A stretch of DNA of 61,516 nt from Crocinitomicaceae bacterium (GCA_017984635.1 JAGNZC010000015.1:1-61516); one strand, 5' to 3'. Positions 35,855 through 45,559 are shown, counted from the stretch's first letter. The notes: a model not told the origin generated them from the letters alone. Numbers and translations: made by a program.

Positions 35855-37165
35855 ATGAGTAATATAGTTGCAATAGTAGGTCGTCCAAATGTTGGAAAAT
35901 CGACCTTGTTTAATCGCCTGACGGAGTCACGCAATGCGATTGTAAAAGAAATTAGTGGCGTAACAAGAGACCGTTTATACGGAAAAGGTGAGTGGAATGG
36001 TGCTCATTTTTCAGTTATTGATACAGGTGGTTATGTCAAAGGATCAGAAGATATTTTTGAAGGTGAAATCCGTAAACAAGTAGAAATTGCAATAGAGGAA
36101 GCTACTGTGATTTTGTTCATGGTGGATGTAACAACGGGCATTGTAGATTTAGATGAAACAGTGGCTGCTTTATTGCGCAAATCAAAAAAGCCAGTTTTAA
36201 TTGTGGCTAATAAAGTAGACAATATGAACCGAATTGGTTTGTCCGCTGAGTTTTATTCGTTTGGTTTAGGTGATGTGTTTGATTTATCAGCTACGAACGG
36301 AACTGGTACCGGTGAAATTTTAGATGAGGTGGTAAAATACTTCAACAAAGAAGATGAAACGGTGAACGAAAAAGATGATTTACCTCGTGTTGCTATTGTT
36401 GGTCGACCAAATGTTGGGAAATCTTCATTAGTAAACGCATTAACAGGTGAAGAGCGCAATATCGTAACGGATATTTCAGGAACAACTCGTGACGCGATCA
36501 ATACACGTTACAATGCTTTTGGATTTGATTTCATGTTGATTGATACTGCTGGAATTCGTAAAAAAGCGAAAGTAACAGAAGACATTGAATATTATTCTGT
36601 TTTACGTTCGGTTCGTACCATTGAAAGCGCAGATGTTTGTATTTTCATGATCGATGCAGTGGAAGGATTGCAAAAGCAAGATTTACATATTTTTTATGTG
36701 ATTGAGAAGAACTCTAAAGGAGTTGTTGTTTTGGTCAACAAATGGGATTTGGTTGAAAAAGATCAGAACACGATGAATGAATACGAAGAAAATCTGCGTA
36801 AACAATTGTCACCGTTCAATGATGTTCCAATTATTTTTACCTCAACAATCAACAAACAGCGTATTCACAAAGCGTTGGAAGCAACGATGATGGTAAACGC
36901 GAATAGGACAAAGAAAATTTCTACTTCTAAGTTAAATGAAGTGATGCAAGAAGTGATTCAAGCAACACCACCACCAGCGATGAAAGGGAAATACATTCGT
37001 ATTAAATACATTCAACAATTGCCAACATATTCACCAGCTTTTGCATTTTTCTGTAATTTACCACAGTATATTCCAGATGCATACAAACGTTTCTTAGAAA
37101 ACAGATTGCGTGAAAAATTTGATTTTTGTGGTGTTCCAATTAAGATTTTCTTTAGAAAAAAGTAA
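35855..37165 (+). CDS. der: GTPase Der (EngA)
   Basis: 50S-assembly GTPase with two G domains in tandem: first [11 protein letters not shown] at residue 8 with DTGGY, second [14 protein letters not shown] near 182 with DTAGIRKK and NKWD, then a C-terminal KH-like domain (about 350-436). This double-GTPase layout is unique to Der. Full length at 436 residues. The gene runs into ppx with a 6-bp gap. Confidence 0.97.
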   Translation: MSNIVAIVGRPNVGKSTLFNRLTESRNAIVKEISGVTRDRLYGKGEWNGAHFSVIDTGGYVKGSEDIFEGEIRKQVEIAIEEATVILFMVDVTTGIVDLDETVAALLRKSKKPVLIVANKVDNMNRIGLSAEFYSFGLGDVFDLSATNGTGTGEILDEVVKYFNKEDETVNEKDDLPRVAIVGRPNVGKSSLVNALTGEERNIVTDISGTTRDAINTRYNAFGFDFMLIDTAGIRKKAKVTEDIEYYSVLRSVRTIESADVCIFMIDAVEGLQKQDLHIFYVIEKNSKGVVVLVNKWDLVEKDQNTMNEYEENLRKQLSPFNDVPIIFTSTINKQRIHKALEATMMVNANRTKKISTSKLNEVMQEVIQATPPPAMKGKYIRIKYIQQLPTYSPAFAFFCNLPQYIPDAYKRFLENRLREKFDFCGVPIKIFFRKK

Positions 37166-37171
37166 GTTGAA

Positions 37172-38056
37172 ATGAAATTTGGTGCAATTGATATTGGTAC
37201 AAATGCTGCTCGACTTCTTGTAGGAGAGGTGGAAGTGGTTGGGAATCATTCATTTGTAAAAAAGATTTCTTATACTCGCGTTCCTTTGCGTTTAGGGGAT
37301 GAGGTTTTTGAGAATGGTATAATATCTACCAAAAAGGCAACGGATTTCTCTAAAACTATTCAAGCCTTTTCTTTAATTGCTGAAACTTTTAATGTTAAAA
37401 AACTGCGTGCTGTTGCAACTTCAGCTATGCGAGAGGCAATCAACGCAAAGGAAGTTATTGCGCAAATTAAAAAAGAATCGGGTGTTACCATTGAAGTAAT
37501 CAGTGGCGACGAAGAAGCTAAATTAATTTTTGGGACTTTCTTTTTGTTAGATTTTGATAAAACAGCTCCATTTATTGTGATTGATGTTGGAGGAGGTAGT
37601 ACTGAAATCAGTGTTTTTGAAAACGGAACACGCATTGCTTCTAAATCATTTCAAGTGGGTACAATTCGCTTATTAAAAGAAAAAGTAGCAACAACTATCT
37701 GGTCAGAAATACATGATTGGATCATTCAACACGTTGATCTTAATTCGCCACATAAATTATTTGGAACAGGTGGAAACATCAATAAAGTGCATAAAATGAT
37801 TGGTAAAAGTCAATCAGCTACTTTGGATACTTCTGCTATAATTAAACTCCGAGATAAATTGGATAAATTGTCATTAGAAGAGCGCACGGATAAATACCAA
37901 TTGAAACCCGATCGAGCAGATGTGATTGTTCCTGCAATGAACATTTATTTGTACATCTTAAATGAATTGAATTGTACTCAAATATCCGTACCTAAAATTG
38001 GATTATCGGATGGTATGATTTATGCAATGCACAAAGAATTTATTGCTACTCGCTAA
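37172..38056 (+). CDS. ppx: Ppx/GppA family phosphatase (short form)
   Basis: 294 residues: only the two-lobed actin-like ASKHA phosphatase region. Phosphate-binding motifs AIDIGTNAARLLV and VIDVGGGSTEISVF, then FGTGGNINK, are present. It lacks the C-terminal HD-like domain of E. coli Ppx/GppA. Substrate is polyphosphate or pppGpp. It runs convergently into ppk, overlapping by 11 bp, which pairs polyphosphate synthesis with breakdown. Confidence 0.88.
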   Translation: MKFGAIDIGTNAARLLVGEVEVVGNHSFVKKISYTRVPLRLGDEVFENGIISTKKATDFSKTIQAFSLIAETFNVKKLRAVATSAMREAINAKEVIAQIKKESGVTIEVISGDEEAKLIFGTFFLLDFDKTAPFIVIDVGGGSTEISVFENGTRIASKSFQVGTIRLLKEKVATTIWSEIHDWIIQHVDLNSPHKLFGTGGNINKVHKMIGKSQSATLDTSAIIKLRDKLDKLSLEERTDKYQLKPDRADVIVPAMNIYLYILNELNCTQISVPKIGLSDGMIYAMHKEFIATR

Positions 38057-40088
38057 TTTTAGCTTTTTTCTCGTAATAATTATATAAAGCTAATTGGGCA
38101 TTAAACGGTTTATCTCCTTTCGACTTGATAAACGTATTTTTTTGATCTTTACAAATTACGCGTGCATTAACGGTGTCATTCCATTGTTGTTCAAAAATGA
38201 AGTCCAATTCTTTTTGAATGGTTTTATCATAAATTGGACAACCAACTTCAATTCGTTTATCAAAATTTCGTTCCATCCAATCTGCACTAGAAATAAAATA
38301 ACTAGGATTTTTATCGTTTTCAAAGATGAAAAAACGCGCATGTTCTAAGTAACGTCCAACGATACTGATAACGCGAATGTTTTCACTTAAATCTTTCACG
38401 CCTGGAATCAAACAACAAACACCACGAATAATCATATCAATCTTTACTCCAGCCTGACTCGCTTTGTATAATTTTTCAATGATTTTAGGATCCGTTAAGT
38501 TGTTTAACTTGATTTTGATAGTAGCCTTTTGCTTCTTTTCTGCAAACTTTATTTCTTTATCGATTAGCGCAATTAATTTTCTTCGTGTATTCATAGGAGA
38601 AACTAATAATTCTCTGTAAATACCACGATCCATGTTGTTTTCGAGTAATCTAAAGACTTTTTTGACTTCATTACCAAGTGTTGGATTAGCAGTCAACAAA
38701 CCTAAATCACCATAAATTAGGGACGTTTTTTCATTGAAATTTCCTGTTCCAATGTATGAAATCAATTGCTCTTTCCCATCTATTTGGCGGGCAATTTGCA
38801 TTAGTTTCGAGTGTACTTTGAAATATTGCATACCAAACAGCACTTTTGCTCCGTGTTGCTTTAGTGTATTTGCCCAATTTAAGTTGTTTTCTTCATCAAA
38901 ACGGGCTTGCAATTCTAAGAAAACTGTTACTTTTTTACCATTGTTAATCGCCGCAATCAATGCATTCATGATTTGTGATTGTTTGGCAACGCGATACACA
39001 TTGATTTTAATACTTTTAACAGTTGGATCAATAGCAGCTTCTCTTAAGGTGTCAACGATGTAATCAAAGCGTTGGTATGGAAAGTGCAATAATAAATCGT
39101 TAGAAACAATTGCTTCTATTAAGCTTTTTGAGTGTTCTAATTCAGGGTGAATACATGGAATTTGTTCTTGGAATTTAAATTCATTGTGCCCAAACGATGG
39201 AAATGAAATGAAATCTTTGAAATTATGGTATTTTCCTCCAGGAATGGCATTTTCATTTTTAGTAAGATCCAACGATTTTAACAGGTGATTTAATAAATCA
39301 TCGGGCATTTTTTCATCGTACACAAAACGAACAGGTTTACCTTTAACGCGTTGTTTTAAACTTTTTTCAATTTTTTCAATTAATGTCTCTGAGTAGTCAT
39401 CGTCTAGATTTAACTCAGCATCTCGTGAAAATTTAAACGTGTATGCACTGATTTCTTCAAATTCAAAAATTTTGAAGATATTCTTTAAGTAAAAGCGAAT
39501 GATGTCATCCAATAAAATAAAGTATTCTTTATCATCCGCATCTAAACGGTAAAAACGTGAAAAATCAGTTGGAATTTGTATTAAAGCGTATTTATTCTTT
39601 TTATCTTTTCCAACTATTTTGATTGCTAAATAAATACTTGAATCTTTGATAACTGGAAAACTCGTTTTTTTATCTAAGATAATTGGTACAATGGCATGCT
39701 TTAGAATTAAATTGTAATAAGCATCTAATTGTTTGATTTGTTTTTTAGAAAGCGATTGGTCGTTGATTAATAAGATGTTATTATCGTCTAATTCTTTAAT
39801 GATTTGTTGGTATGTTTTTTCAAATGTCTTTTGTTGTTTCATGACAATATCGCGTATTTCAGCATATAATTTCTGAGCTGTTCCTTTGTTATTGACTGTA
39901 ATGTTTTTGTCAAAACTCATCACGCGTTTGATATTTGCAACACGCACTCGGTAAAACTCGTCTAGATTATTTGAATAAATTCCTAAAAAACGCATGCGTT
40001 CAATCAAAGGAATACGTGCATCTGATGCTTCCTGTAAAACACGTTCATTAAAGGAAAGCCAACTTATGTCGCGATTAATAATTTTCAT
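38046..40088 (-). CDS. ppk1: Polyphosphate kinase 1
   Basis: Membrane-associated enzyme that polymerises the gamma phosphate of ATP into polyphosphate. N-terminal domain begins RDISWLSFNERVLQEA; the catalytic domains include the His-containing loop QYFKVHSKLMQI and a later ICVLIPGVK-type segment (GVCCLIPGVKDLSENI). The ATG at 40088, after a GCAGG-like sequence, was chosen over an in-frame TTG at 40103. 680 residues is typical. The C-terminal end overlaps the convergent ppx gene. Confidence 0.96.
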   Translation of the reverse strand: MKIINRDISWLSFNERVLQEASDARIPLIERMRFLGIYSNNLDEFYRVRVANIKRVMSFDKNITVNNKGTAQKLYAEIRDIVMKQQKTFEKTYQQIIKELDDNNILLINDQSLSKKQIKQLDAYYNLILKHAIVPIILDKKTSFPVIKDSSIYLAIKIVGKDKKNKYALIQIPTDFSRFYRLDADDKEYFILLDDIIRFYLKNIFKIFEFEEISAYTFKFSRDAELNLDDDYSETLIEKIEKSLKQRVKGKPVRFVYDEKMPDDLLNHLLKSLDLTKNENAIPGGKYHNFKDFISFPSFGHNEFKFQEQIPCIHPELEHSKSLIEAIVSNDLLLHFPYQRFDYIVDTLREAAIDPTVKSIKINVYRVAKQSQIMNALIAAINNGKKVTVFLELQARFDEENNLNWANTLKQHGAKVLFGMQYFKVHSKLMQIARQIDGKEQLISYIGTGNFNEKTSLIYGDLGLLTANPTLGNEVKKVFRLLENNMDRGIYRELLVSPMNTRRKLIALIDKEIKFAEKKQKATIKIKLNNLTDPKIIEKLYKASQAGVKIDMIIRGVCCLIPGVKDLSENIRVISIVGRYLEHARFFIFENDKNPSYFISSADWMERNFDKRIEVGCPIYDKTIQKELDFIFEQQWNDTVNARVICKDQKNTFIKSKGDKPFNAQLALYNYYEKKAKISE

Positions 40089-40155
40089 CCTGCAAAATTC
40101 CAAAAAGATTACCCAATGAATGTTACCGATTTATTAAGATATAATGGTTAAATTT

Positions 40156-40707
40156 TTAAGAATTCCAACTTCTAAAAACTTGAATCGTTTCACCTTTATC
40201 TTCAGTTATTTTATCGATATTCATTCCGTTTTTAAGCGCCACATTTTCGGAAAAAGTATTGCCAATTAATATACACGAAATAACATTGTCGCTGAAGTTA
40301 TTTTCAAAGGCAAAGTGCTTGCATTTCTGCGCTGCTTCAGAAGCATAACCTTTATTCCGAAAGACGGGCAAAATAGAATATCCTATTTCTAGTTCTTCAA
40401 TATCGTCAATCGTTTGAATCAGCAAACCGCATTGTCCGACCAATAAACCACTTTCTTTTTCAATTAAAGCGTTCATGGTTCCTAAGTTGTTTTCTGTTCG
40501 CCATTTTAATCGGTCAAACCAAGCGCGGCATTTATCCTCGTTCGAACCTGATATTCCAGGTTGGATGTAACGCATTGAGTCTGGATCATCGTAAAATGAA
40601 AGCCAAGCATTAAAATCTGATTCAGTAATTGTTCGATAAATTAAACGTTCACTTTCTTGATCAACTAATTGAAAATTAAATGCATTTTGTGGTTTCTTTA
40701 ATAGCAT
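40156..40707 (-). CDS. GNAT-family N-acetyltransferase
   Basis: 183 residues of the RimJ/RimL-like GNAT type: ESERLIYRTITESDFNAWLSFYDDPDSMRY at the start (given in part), LEIGYSILPVFRNKGYASEAAQ with the acetyl-CoA-binding RxxGYA, and FENNFSDNVISCILIGN. These enzymes acetylate N-terminal amines or small molecules; the acceptor is unknown. It overlaps the fabF stop by 1 bp, so they form one unit. Confidence 0.85.
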   Translation of the reverse strand: MLLKKPQNAFNFQLVDQESERLIYRTITESDFNAWLSFYDDPDSMRYIQPGISGSNEDKCRAWFDRLKWRTENNLGTMNALIEKESGLLVGQCGLLIQTIDDIEELEIGYSILPVFRNKGYASEAAQKCKHFAFENNFSDNVISCILIGNTFSENVALKNGMNIDKITEDKGETIQVFRSWNS

Positions 40708-41951
40708 TAATCAACGTATTTTTTAAATATAATTGAAGCAATGTGTCCACCAAAACCAAAGGTATTACTCATCGCATAAGTCATATCTTTCGTTTTTCCT
40801 TGACCTAATGGAAAATCAAATAATCCGTTAAATTCAGGTTCAATTTCTGTTGTGTTAATGGTTGGAGGCACAAAGTTGTTTTGTAAAGCCAATACACATG
40901 CAATTCCTTCAATCGCTCCTGCAGCACCTAATAAGTGACCAGTCATTGATTTCGTTGCAGAAACACTTAAGCTTTTTCGTTCTCCAAATACGCGTTTAGC
41001 GGCAATTAATTCAGAGTTGTCTCCTTGCGCTGTTGACGTAGCGTGCATGTTGATGTAATCAATTTGGTCTGCATGTATTCCTGCTTCGCGGATTGCTTCA
41101 TTCATTCCTAAAACAGCGCCATCTCCTTCTGGATGAGTTCCCGTTAAATGATACGCATCTGCAGCCATTCCACCTCCAACGATTTCACCATAAATAGTTG
41201 CGCCACGTTTTTTAGCATGTTCTAATTCTTCTAAAATAATCGCTCCAGCACCTTCTCCCATTACAAACCCATCACGTGTAACATCAAAAGGGCGCGAAGC
41301 ACTTTTAGGGTCGTCATTTCTTGTAGACAAAGCTTTTGCTGAAGAAAAACCTCCAATGGCAGAATCTGTAATTGCAGCTTCGGATCCTCCAGAAATTATC
41401 ATATCTGCTTTGTCCCATTTGATATAATTGAACGCTTCTATCAATGCTGTATTGGAAGTTGCACAGGCAGAAACAGGACAAAAATTCACGCCTCTAAGTC
41501 CATATTTTATAGAAATAATACCAGAAGCAATGTCAACTAAAATCCGTGGAATGAAAAAAGGGGTAAAGCGTGGTGTTCCATCTCCTTCACAATATTCAGT
41601 CATTTGTTCTTGAAATGTTTGAATCCCGCCATTTCCAGATCCCCAAATTACGCCTATTCGGTCTTTGTTTAAGGTGTCAAATTGAATATTCCCATTTTGA
41701 ATAGCTTCCGCAACAGCCACCAATGCGTATTGAGAAAAAGGGTCGTATTTACGAATTTCTTTGACGTCAAAATGTGCTTTCTGGTCGAAGCCCTTCAATT
41801 CACAAGCAAACGTTGTTTTGAATTTTTCCGTATTGAATTTCGTGATAGTTGCAGCTCCACTTTCACCTGTTTTAAGGCCATTCCAATAGTCATTTATCGT
41901 TAATCCAATTGGGGTTAAAGCACCCATTCCTGTAATTACAACACGTCTCAT
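40707..41951 (-). CDS. fabF: 3-oxoacyl-[ACP] synthase II (FabF)
   Basis: Condensing enzyme of fatty acid elongation. Catalytic triad motifs: Cys in CPVSACATSN near residue 165, His in NMHATSTAQGD and His in SMTGHLLGAAGAIEG. N-terminal VVITGMGALTPIG is typical. 414 residues is full length. No acpP precedes it here; the long repeat-rich gap upstream separates it from the SUF genes. Confidence 0.95.
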   Translation of the reverse strand: MRRVVITGMGALTPIGLTINDYWNGLKTGESGAATITKFNTEKFKTTFACELKGFDQKAHFDVKEIRKYDPFSQYALVAVAEAIQNGNIQFDTLNKDRIGVIWGSGNGGIQTFQEQMTEYCEGDGTPRFTPFFIPRILVDIASGIISIKYGLRGVNFCPVSACATSNTALIEAFNYIKWDKADMIISGGSEAAITDSAIGGFSSAKALSTRNDDPKSASRPFDVTRDGFVMGEGAGAIILEELEHAKKRGATIYGEIVGGGMAADAYHLTGTHPEGDGAVLGMNEAIREAGIHADQIDYINMHATSTAQGDNSELIAAKRVFGERKSLSVSATKSMTGHLLGAAGAIEGIACVLALQNNFVPPTINTTEIEPEFNGLFDFPLGQGKTKDMTYAMSNTFGFGGHIASIIFKKYVD

Positions 41952-41987
41952 TTTTTTGATTTTCTGAAATAAAGATACTGAATAAAA

Positions 41988-42129
41988 GGCATTAGGCAGA
42001 AGATTAATTTCAACAGAACAACAATCTCGTCCTAAATTCTTACAATCTTTACATCTTATAGTCTTTGATTAAGGCATTAGTCATTAGTTAATTAGTCATT
42101 AGTTTTAGATTTCTACAGAACAACAATCT
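41988..42129. repeat. Degenerate intergenic repeat region between fabF and SUF genes
   Basis: ACAGAACAACAATCT occurs twice (42013-42027 and 42115-42129), and AGGCATTAGTCATTAG-type text occurs at about 42071-42102, related to the era-der gap. No reading frame or hairpin of note was found. Confidence 0.55.
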
Positions 42130-42134
42130 AATTT

Positions 42135-42222
42135 CATTCCTTCATTCCTTCATACTTTCATTCCTTCATTCCTTCATTCCTTCATTCCTCAATTCCTCAA
42201 TTCCTTCATTCCTTAAGTCCTG
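42135..42222. repeat. Octamer tandem repeat (CATTCCTT)n
   Basis: Eleven consecutive 8-bp units in perfect register: mostly CATTCCTT, with variants CATACTTT, CATTCCTC, AATTCCTC, AATTCCTT and a final AAGTCCTG. On the minus strand each unit reads AAGGAATG. It lies between the end of the DUF59 gene and fabF. Confidence 0.92.
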
Positions 42223-42241
42223 CCTCCAAATTCCCTTTAAA

Positions 42242-42559
42242 CTATAAAAACCCTAACTCTAATTTAGCTTCTTCGCTCATCATGTCTTTATCCCAAGGTG
42301 GATCAAAAACAATGTTCACTTTCGCAGCGTTCACATCATCTAAAGCTGCCACTTTATCTTCCACTTCTTTCGGCATGGTTTCAGCTACAGGACAATTTGG
42401 CGATGTCAACGTCATGTCTATTTCCACATTTTTATCTTCATCGATTCGCACTTCGTAGATTAAACCAAGTTCAAAAACATCTACAGGAATTTCAGGATCA
42501 TAAATTGTTTTTAATACCTCAATAACCTTATTTTCCAATATAATAATTTCGTGTTCCAT
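42242..42559 (-). CDS. SUF-associated DUF59 (MIP18/PaaD-like) protein
   Basis: 105 residues with the DUF59 signature IYDPEIPVDVFELGLIY and the Cys-bearing TSPNCPVAETMP. DUF59 proteins act late in Fe-S assembly (SufT, Mip18). It is third after sufS and sufE with an 8-bp gap, so a role in Fe-S cluster insertion is well supported by context. Confidence 0.92.
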   Translation of the reverse strand: MEHEIIILENKVIEVLKTIYDPEIPVDVFELGLIYEVRIDEDKNVEIDMTLTSPNCPVAETMPKEVEDKVAALDDVNAAKVNIVFDPPWDKDMMSEEAKLELGFL

Positions 42560-42567
42560 TGTATAAT

Positions 42568-42984
42568 TTATGCATTCAGTGCTTGCAATGCACTCATTTT
42601 TAATTTTTTAACCATTCCTACTAACCCATTTGATCGCGTAGGGGATAAATGTTCTTGTAATCCAATTTTTTGAATGAAGAATAAATCAGCTGTAGCAATA
42701 GCTGTTGGCGTTTGCTTGTTTAATACACGAATCAATAAACCAATGATTCCTTTTGTAATGATAGCGTCAGAATCTGCTGTAAAATGCATTGTTCCATCAA
42801 TCACTTCAGCATCTAACCATACTTTCGACTGACAACCTTCGATTAAGCGATCGTCTGTTTTTTTCAAAGGATCAATGATTGGTAGTTCTTTCCCAAGGTC
42901 AATGATGTATTCGTATTTATCCATCCAATCGTCAAAAACGTCGAATTCACTGATGATTTCTTCTTGTATTTCTTGTAAGCTCAT
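42568..42984 (-). CDS. sufE: SufE family sulfur-acceptor protein
   Basis: 138 residues. The sulfur-accepting Cys sits in LIEGCQSKVWLDA near residue 51, where SufE takes persulfide sulfur from SufS and passes it to the SufBCD scaffold. Motif FDDWMDKYEYIIDLG is typical of the family. Starts 4 bp after sufS. SufBCD are not in this window. Confidence 0.95.
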   Translation of the reverse strand: MSLQEIQEEIISEFDVFDDWMDKYEYIIDLGKELPIIDPLKKTDDRLIEGCQSKVWLDAEVIDGTMHFTADSDAIITKGIIGLLIRVLNKQTPTAIATADLFFIQKIGLQEHLSPTRSNGLVGMVKKLKMSALQALNA

Positions 42985-42988
42985 GGTC

Positions 42989-44227
42989 TTATTTTAATAA
43001 ATTCATGCTGCGATCAACTGCTTCAATGAAGGTGTCTATTTCTTCTTTGGTATTGTAAAACGCAAAAGATGCACGAATTGTTCCTGGAATTTTGAAAAAA
43101 TCCATTAACGGTTGTGTGCAGTGGTGACCCGTTCGAACAGCAATTCCTTGTTTATCTAATAAGGTTCCAATATCAAAGGGGTGAATGCCTTTGATTGAAA
43201 ATGAGACAACCGACGTTTTGTGTTTCGCTTCACCAATGATGCTTAAATCTTCAAAAGTATCCAATAAATCTTGGGCGTATTCTGTAATTTCTTTTTCATA
43301 AGTTTGAATTGCTTGTAGATCTAAGCCATTCAAAAATTCAAAGGCTTTTCCCAAGCAAATCCCACCTGCAATGTGCGGTGTTCCCGCTTCAAATTTAAAG
43401 GGCAATTCGTTATAGGTAGTTCGTTCAAATGTCACTTTCGCAATCATGTCACCTCCACCTTGGTAAGGAGGCATTTTTTCTAACAGCGCTTCTTTTCCAT
43501 ACAACACGCCAATTCCTGTTGGACCAAAAACTTTGTGTCCAGAAAAAACAAAGAAATCGCAATCCAACGCCTGTACATCAATCGCCATGTGTTGAATGCT
43601 TTGTGCGCCATCGACCACCACTTTTGCACCAACAGCATGTGCTTTTTTGATGATATCAGCGATTGGGTTAATGGTTCCTAAGGTATTAGAAATGTGCGTT
43701 ACGGAAACTAATTTTGTTTTGTCCGTTAGTAAATGGTCAAATTCTTCAGTGATTAATTCCCCTTTTAAGTTAATTGGTGCAACTTTCAAGGTCAATTTTT
43801 TACGTTGACACAACATTTGCCAAGGAACGATGTTGGAATGGTGTTCCATGGCAGTAATTAAAATCTCGTCACCTTCAGTTAATAATTCACCATAAGAAGA
43901 AGCGATTAAATTGATGCCATCCGTTGTTCCTTTCGTGAAAATAATTTCATCGGAAGATTTCGCATGAATGTAGTGTTGTATTGTTTTTCTGGCAGTTTCA
44001 TATTCTGTTGTGGCATGTTGACTCATAAAGTGAACACCACGGTGAATATTCGCATTGTCTTTTGAATAATATTGGTTGATTGCGTCCAAGACCATTGCTG
44101 GTTTTTGCGACGTAGCACCATTATCAAAATAGATCAGATTTTTGTTGTAAATCTTTTGACTCAACGCAGGAAATTGTTCCCGAATTGCGCGTACATTGAA
44201 TGCTTTTTTAGTTTCGTCTGCCATCAT
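42989..44227 (-). CDS. sufS: Cysteine desulfurase SufS
   Basis: PLP-dependent enzyme that takes sulfur from cysteine. The PLP lysine lies in FVFSGHKVFGPTGIGVLYG and the active Cys in VRTGHHCTQPLM, the group II (SufS) form. 412 residues. A TATCTTTG box ends 4 nt before the first ATG, so the message should have essentially no leader. Confidence 0.96.
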   Translation of the reverse strand: MMADETKKAFNVRAIREQFPALSQKIYNKNLIYFDNGATSQKPAMVLDAINQYYSKDNANIHRGVHFMSQHATTEYETARKTIQHYIHAKSSDEIIFTKGTTDGINLIASSYGELLTEGDEILITAMEHHSNIVPWQMLCQRKKLTLKVAPINLKGELITEEFDHLLTDKTKLVSVTHISNTLGTINPIADIIKKAHAVGAKVVVDGAQSIQHMAIDVQALDCDFFVFSGHKVFGPTGIGVLYGKEALLEKMPPYQGGGDMIAKVTFERTTYNELPFKFEAGTPHIAGGICLGKAFEFLNGLDLQAIQTYEKEITEYAQDLLDTFEDLSIIGEAKHKTSVVSFSIKGIHPFDIGTLLDKQGIAVRTGHHCTQPLMDFFKIPGTIRASFAFYNTKEEIDTFIEAVDRSMNLLK

Positions 44228-44231
44228 GGTA

Positions 44232-44239
44232 CAAAGATA
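44232..44239 (-). promoter_or_regulatory. Near-leaderless -7 element of sufS (TATCTTTG)
   Basis: TATCTTTG-GTACC-type spacing: the box ends exactly 4 nt before the ATG at 44227. Confidence 0.6.
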
Positions 44240-44291
44240 CGAAAAAGCTTATTTTGAATTGTTCTAAAGAAGAAAAATAAAACGTTTTGTT

Positions 44292-45023
44292 TTACATTTT
44301 CTGCAACAGCATCAAAAACTCTTGGTTACCATCGCCACCTAAAATGGGTGATTCGATGTGTTCAATGTAAGACAAGTTGTTCATTTCAGCTGCAGCTTTG
44401 ATTTTTTCAATCACAACAGGATACAAGCTTTTGTTTTTCACGATGCCACCTTTTGCCACATTTTCTTTTCCAACTTCAAATTGAGGTTTTACCAATGCAA
44501 TTACAAATGCAGATGGTTTTAGGAAAACATGAATAAATGGAAATATTTTTTCTAAAGAGATGAAAGAAACATCAATCACACATCCGTCAATTGGTTCATT
44601 GATGAGGTTGGTGTTCAATTCTCGGACATGTGTTTTTTCTAAATTCACGACTTGTTCGTGCGCTTTCAATCGTGGATGTAATTGGTCTTTTCCAACATCT
44701 ACACAAAATACTTTAGACGCAGCATGTTGCAACAATACTTCTGTGAAACCACCAGTTGAAGCACCGATATCTAAAAATACGCCGCCTTCAACGCTCGGAT
44801 TCCATTTGTTAAATGCTTCAATTAATTTCAACGCACCGCGAGAAACCCATGGAATTTCTTCTTGAATCATTTCAATTTTACAATCAACCGGAAATTTTTT
44901 CCCTGTTTTCGTAATCATTTTTCCATCTACACGAACTCCGATTTCTCGAATGATTTGTTCCGCACGAACGCGTGAGGATACTAGATTGCGTTGTATTAAA
45001 AGTTTATCTAAGCGTTCTTCCAT
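44292..45023 (-). CDS. tlyA: TlyA-type 16S/23S rRNA methyltransferase
   Basis: 2'-O-methyltransferase of the TlyA/FtsJ fold, named hemolysin in old literature. An N-terminal S4 RNA-binding domain (about 1-60, ERLDKLLIQRNLVSSRVRAE) is followed by a Rossmann methyltransferase with FLDIGASTGGFTEVLLQ and DVSFISLEKI. 243 residues is normal. A single-gene unit with its own near-leaderless promoter. Confidence 0.93.
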   Translation of the reverse strand: MEERLDKLLIQRNLVSSRVRAEQIIREIGVRVDGKMITKTGKKFPVDCKIEMIQEEIPWVSRGALKLIEAFNKWNPSVEGGVFLDIGASTGGFTEVLLQHAASKVFCVDVGKDQLHPRLKAHEQVVNLEKTHVRELNTNLINEPIDGCVIDVSFISLEKIFPFIHVFLKPSAFVIALVKPQFEVGKENVAKGGIVKNKSLYPVVIEKIKAAAEMNNLSYIEHIESPILGGDGNQEFLMLLQKM

Positions 45024-45027
45024 TTGG

Positions 45028-45035
45028 CAAAGATA
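45028..45035 (-). promoter_or_regulatory. Near-leaderless -7 element of tlyA (TATCTTTG)
   Basis: The box ends 4 nt before the tlyA ATG, as at sufS and purK. Confidence 0.6.
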
Positions 45036-45101
45036 GGGTTTTCATCCTGATTATTTTTTAAACTCTCGGTTTACATGCTTAGTATGTCGCCAAATTCTCC
45101 T

Positions 45102-45109
45102 TATCTTTG
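45102..45109 (+). promoter_or_regulatory. -7 element TATCTTTG of the PTPS-folE unit
   Basis: Perfect TAnnTTTG, 18 nt before the GTG at 45128. It excludes an in-frame TTG at 45107, which lies inside the box. Confidence 0.55.
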
Positions 45110-45127
45110 TGCTTTAAATCGAAAAGA

Positions 45128-45559
45128 GTGAATACAATTTACATTACACGTCGCGAAACATTCAATGCTGCACACAAATTGTGGAGAGAAGATTGGTCGG
45201 AAGAAAAAAACTGGGAAGTTTTTGGGAAATGTTCCAACAAAAACTGGCATGGTCATAACTTCGCTATTTACGTAACCGTGAAAGGTGAGCCAAGTGAAGA
45301 CACAGGTTTTGTAATCAATTTAAAAGAATTAAGCACGATTTTAAAAGCAGAAGTTATTGAGCCTTTAGATCACAAAAATTTGAATTTAGATGTTCCCTTT
45401 TTAAAAGGAATGTTGGCTTCAACAGAAAACATGGCGATACAAATTTGGGAACGTATCAAAACACCGATAGCTGAAGCTGGAGGCGAGTTGGTTAAAATCA
45501 AATTAGTGGAAACAGAAAACAATTATGTTGAATATTACGGAGGTAAAGAACCTTTTTAA
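45128..45559 (+). CDS. 6-pyruvoyl-tetrahydropterin synthase / QueD family enzyme (paralogue 1)
   Basis: 143 residues from a GTG start. PTPS-fold enzyme acting on dihydroneopterin triphosphate. Zinc and catalytic residues: RRETFNAAH, FGKCSNKNWHGHNF with Cys and the HGH pair, LDHKNLNLD, and KLVETENNYVEYYGG. Catalysis could give 6-carboxytetrahydropterin (queuosine), PTP or a pterin for folate; position before folE supports a pterin/folate or queuosine role. A second paralogue is at 51401. Confidence 0.9.
   Translation: MNTIYITRRETFNAAHKLWREDWSEEKNWEVFGKCSNKNWHGHNFAIYVTVKGEPSEDTGFVINLKELSTILKAEVIEPLDHKNLNLDVPFLKGMLASTENMAIQIWERIKTPIAEAGGELVKIKLVETENNYVEYYGGKEPF

Noticed and set aside
42135..42222. 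Octamer array as a CRISPR array
   Set aside because: Units are 8 bp with no spacers.
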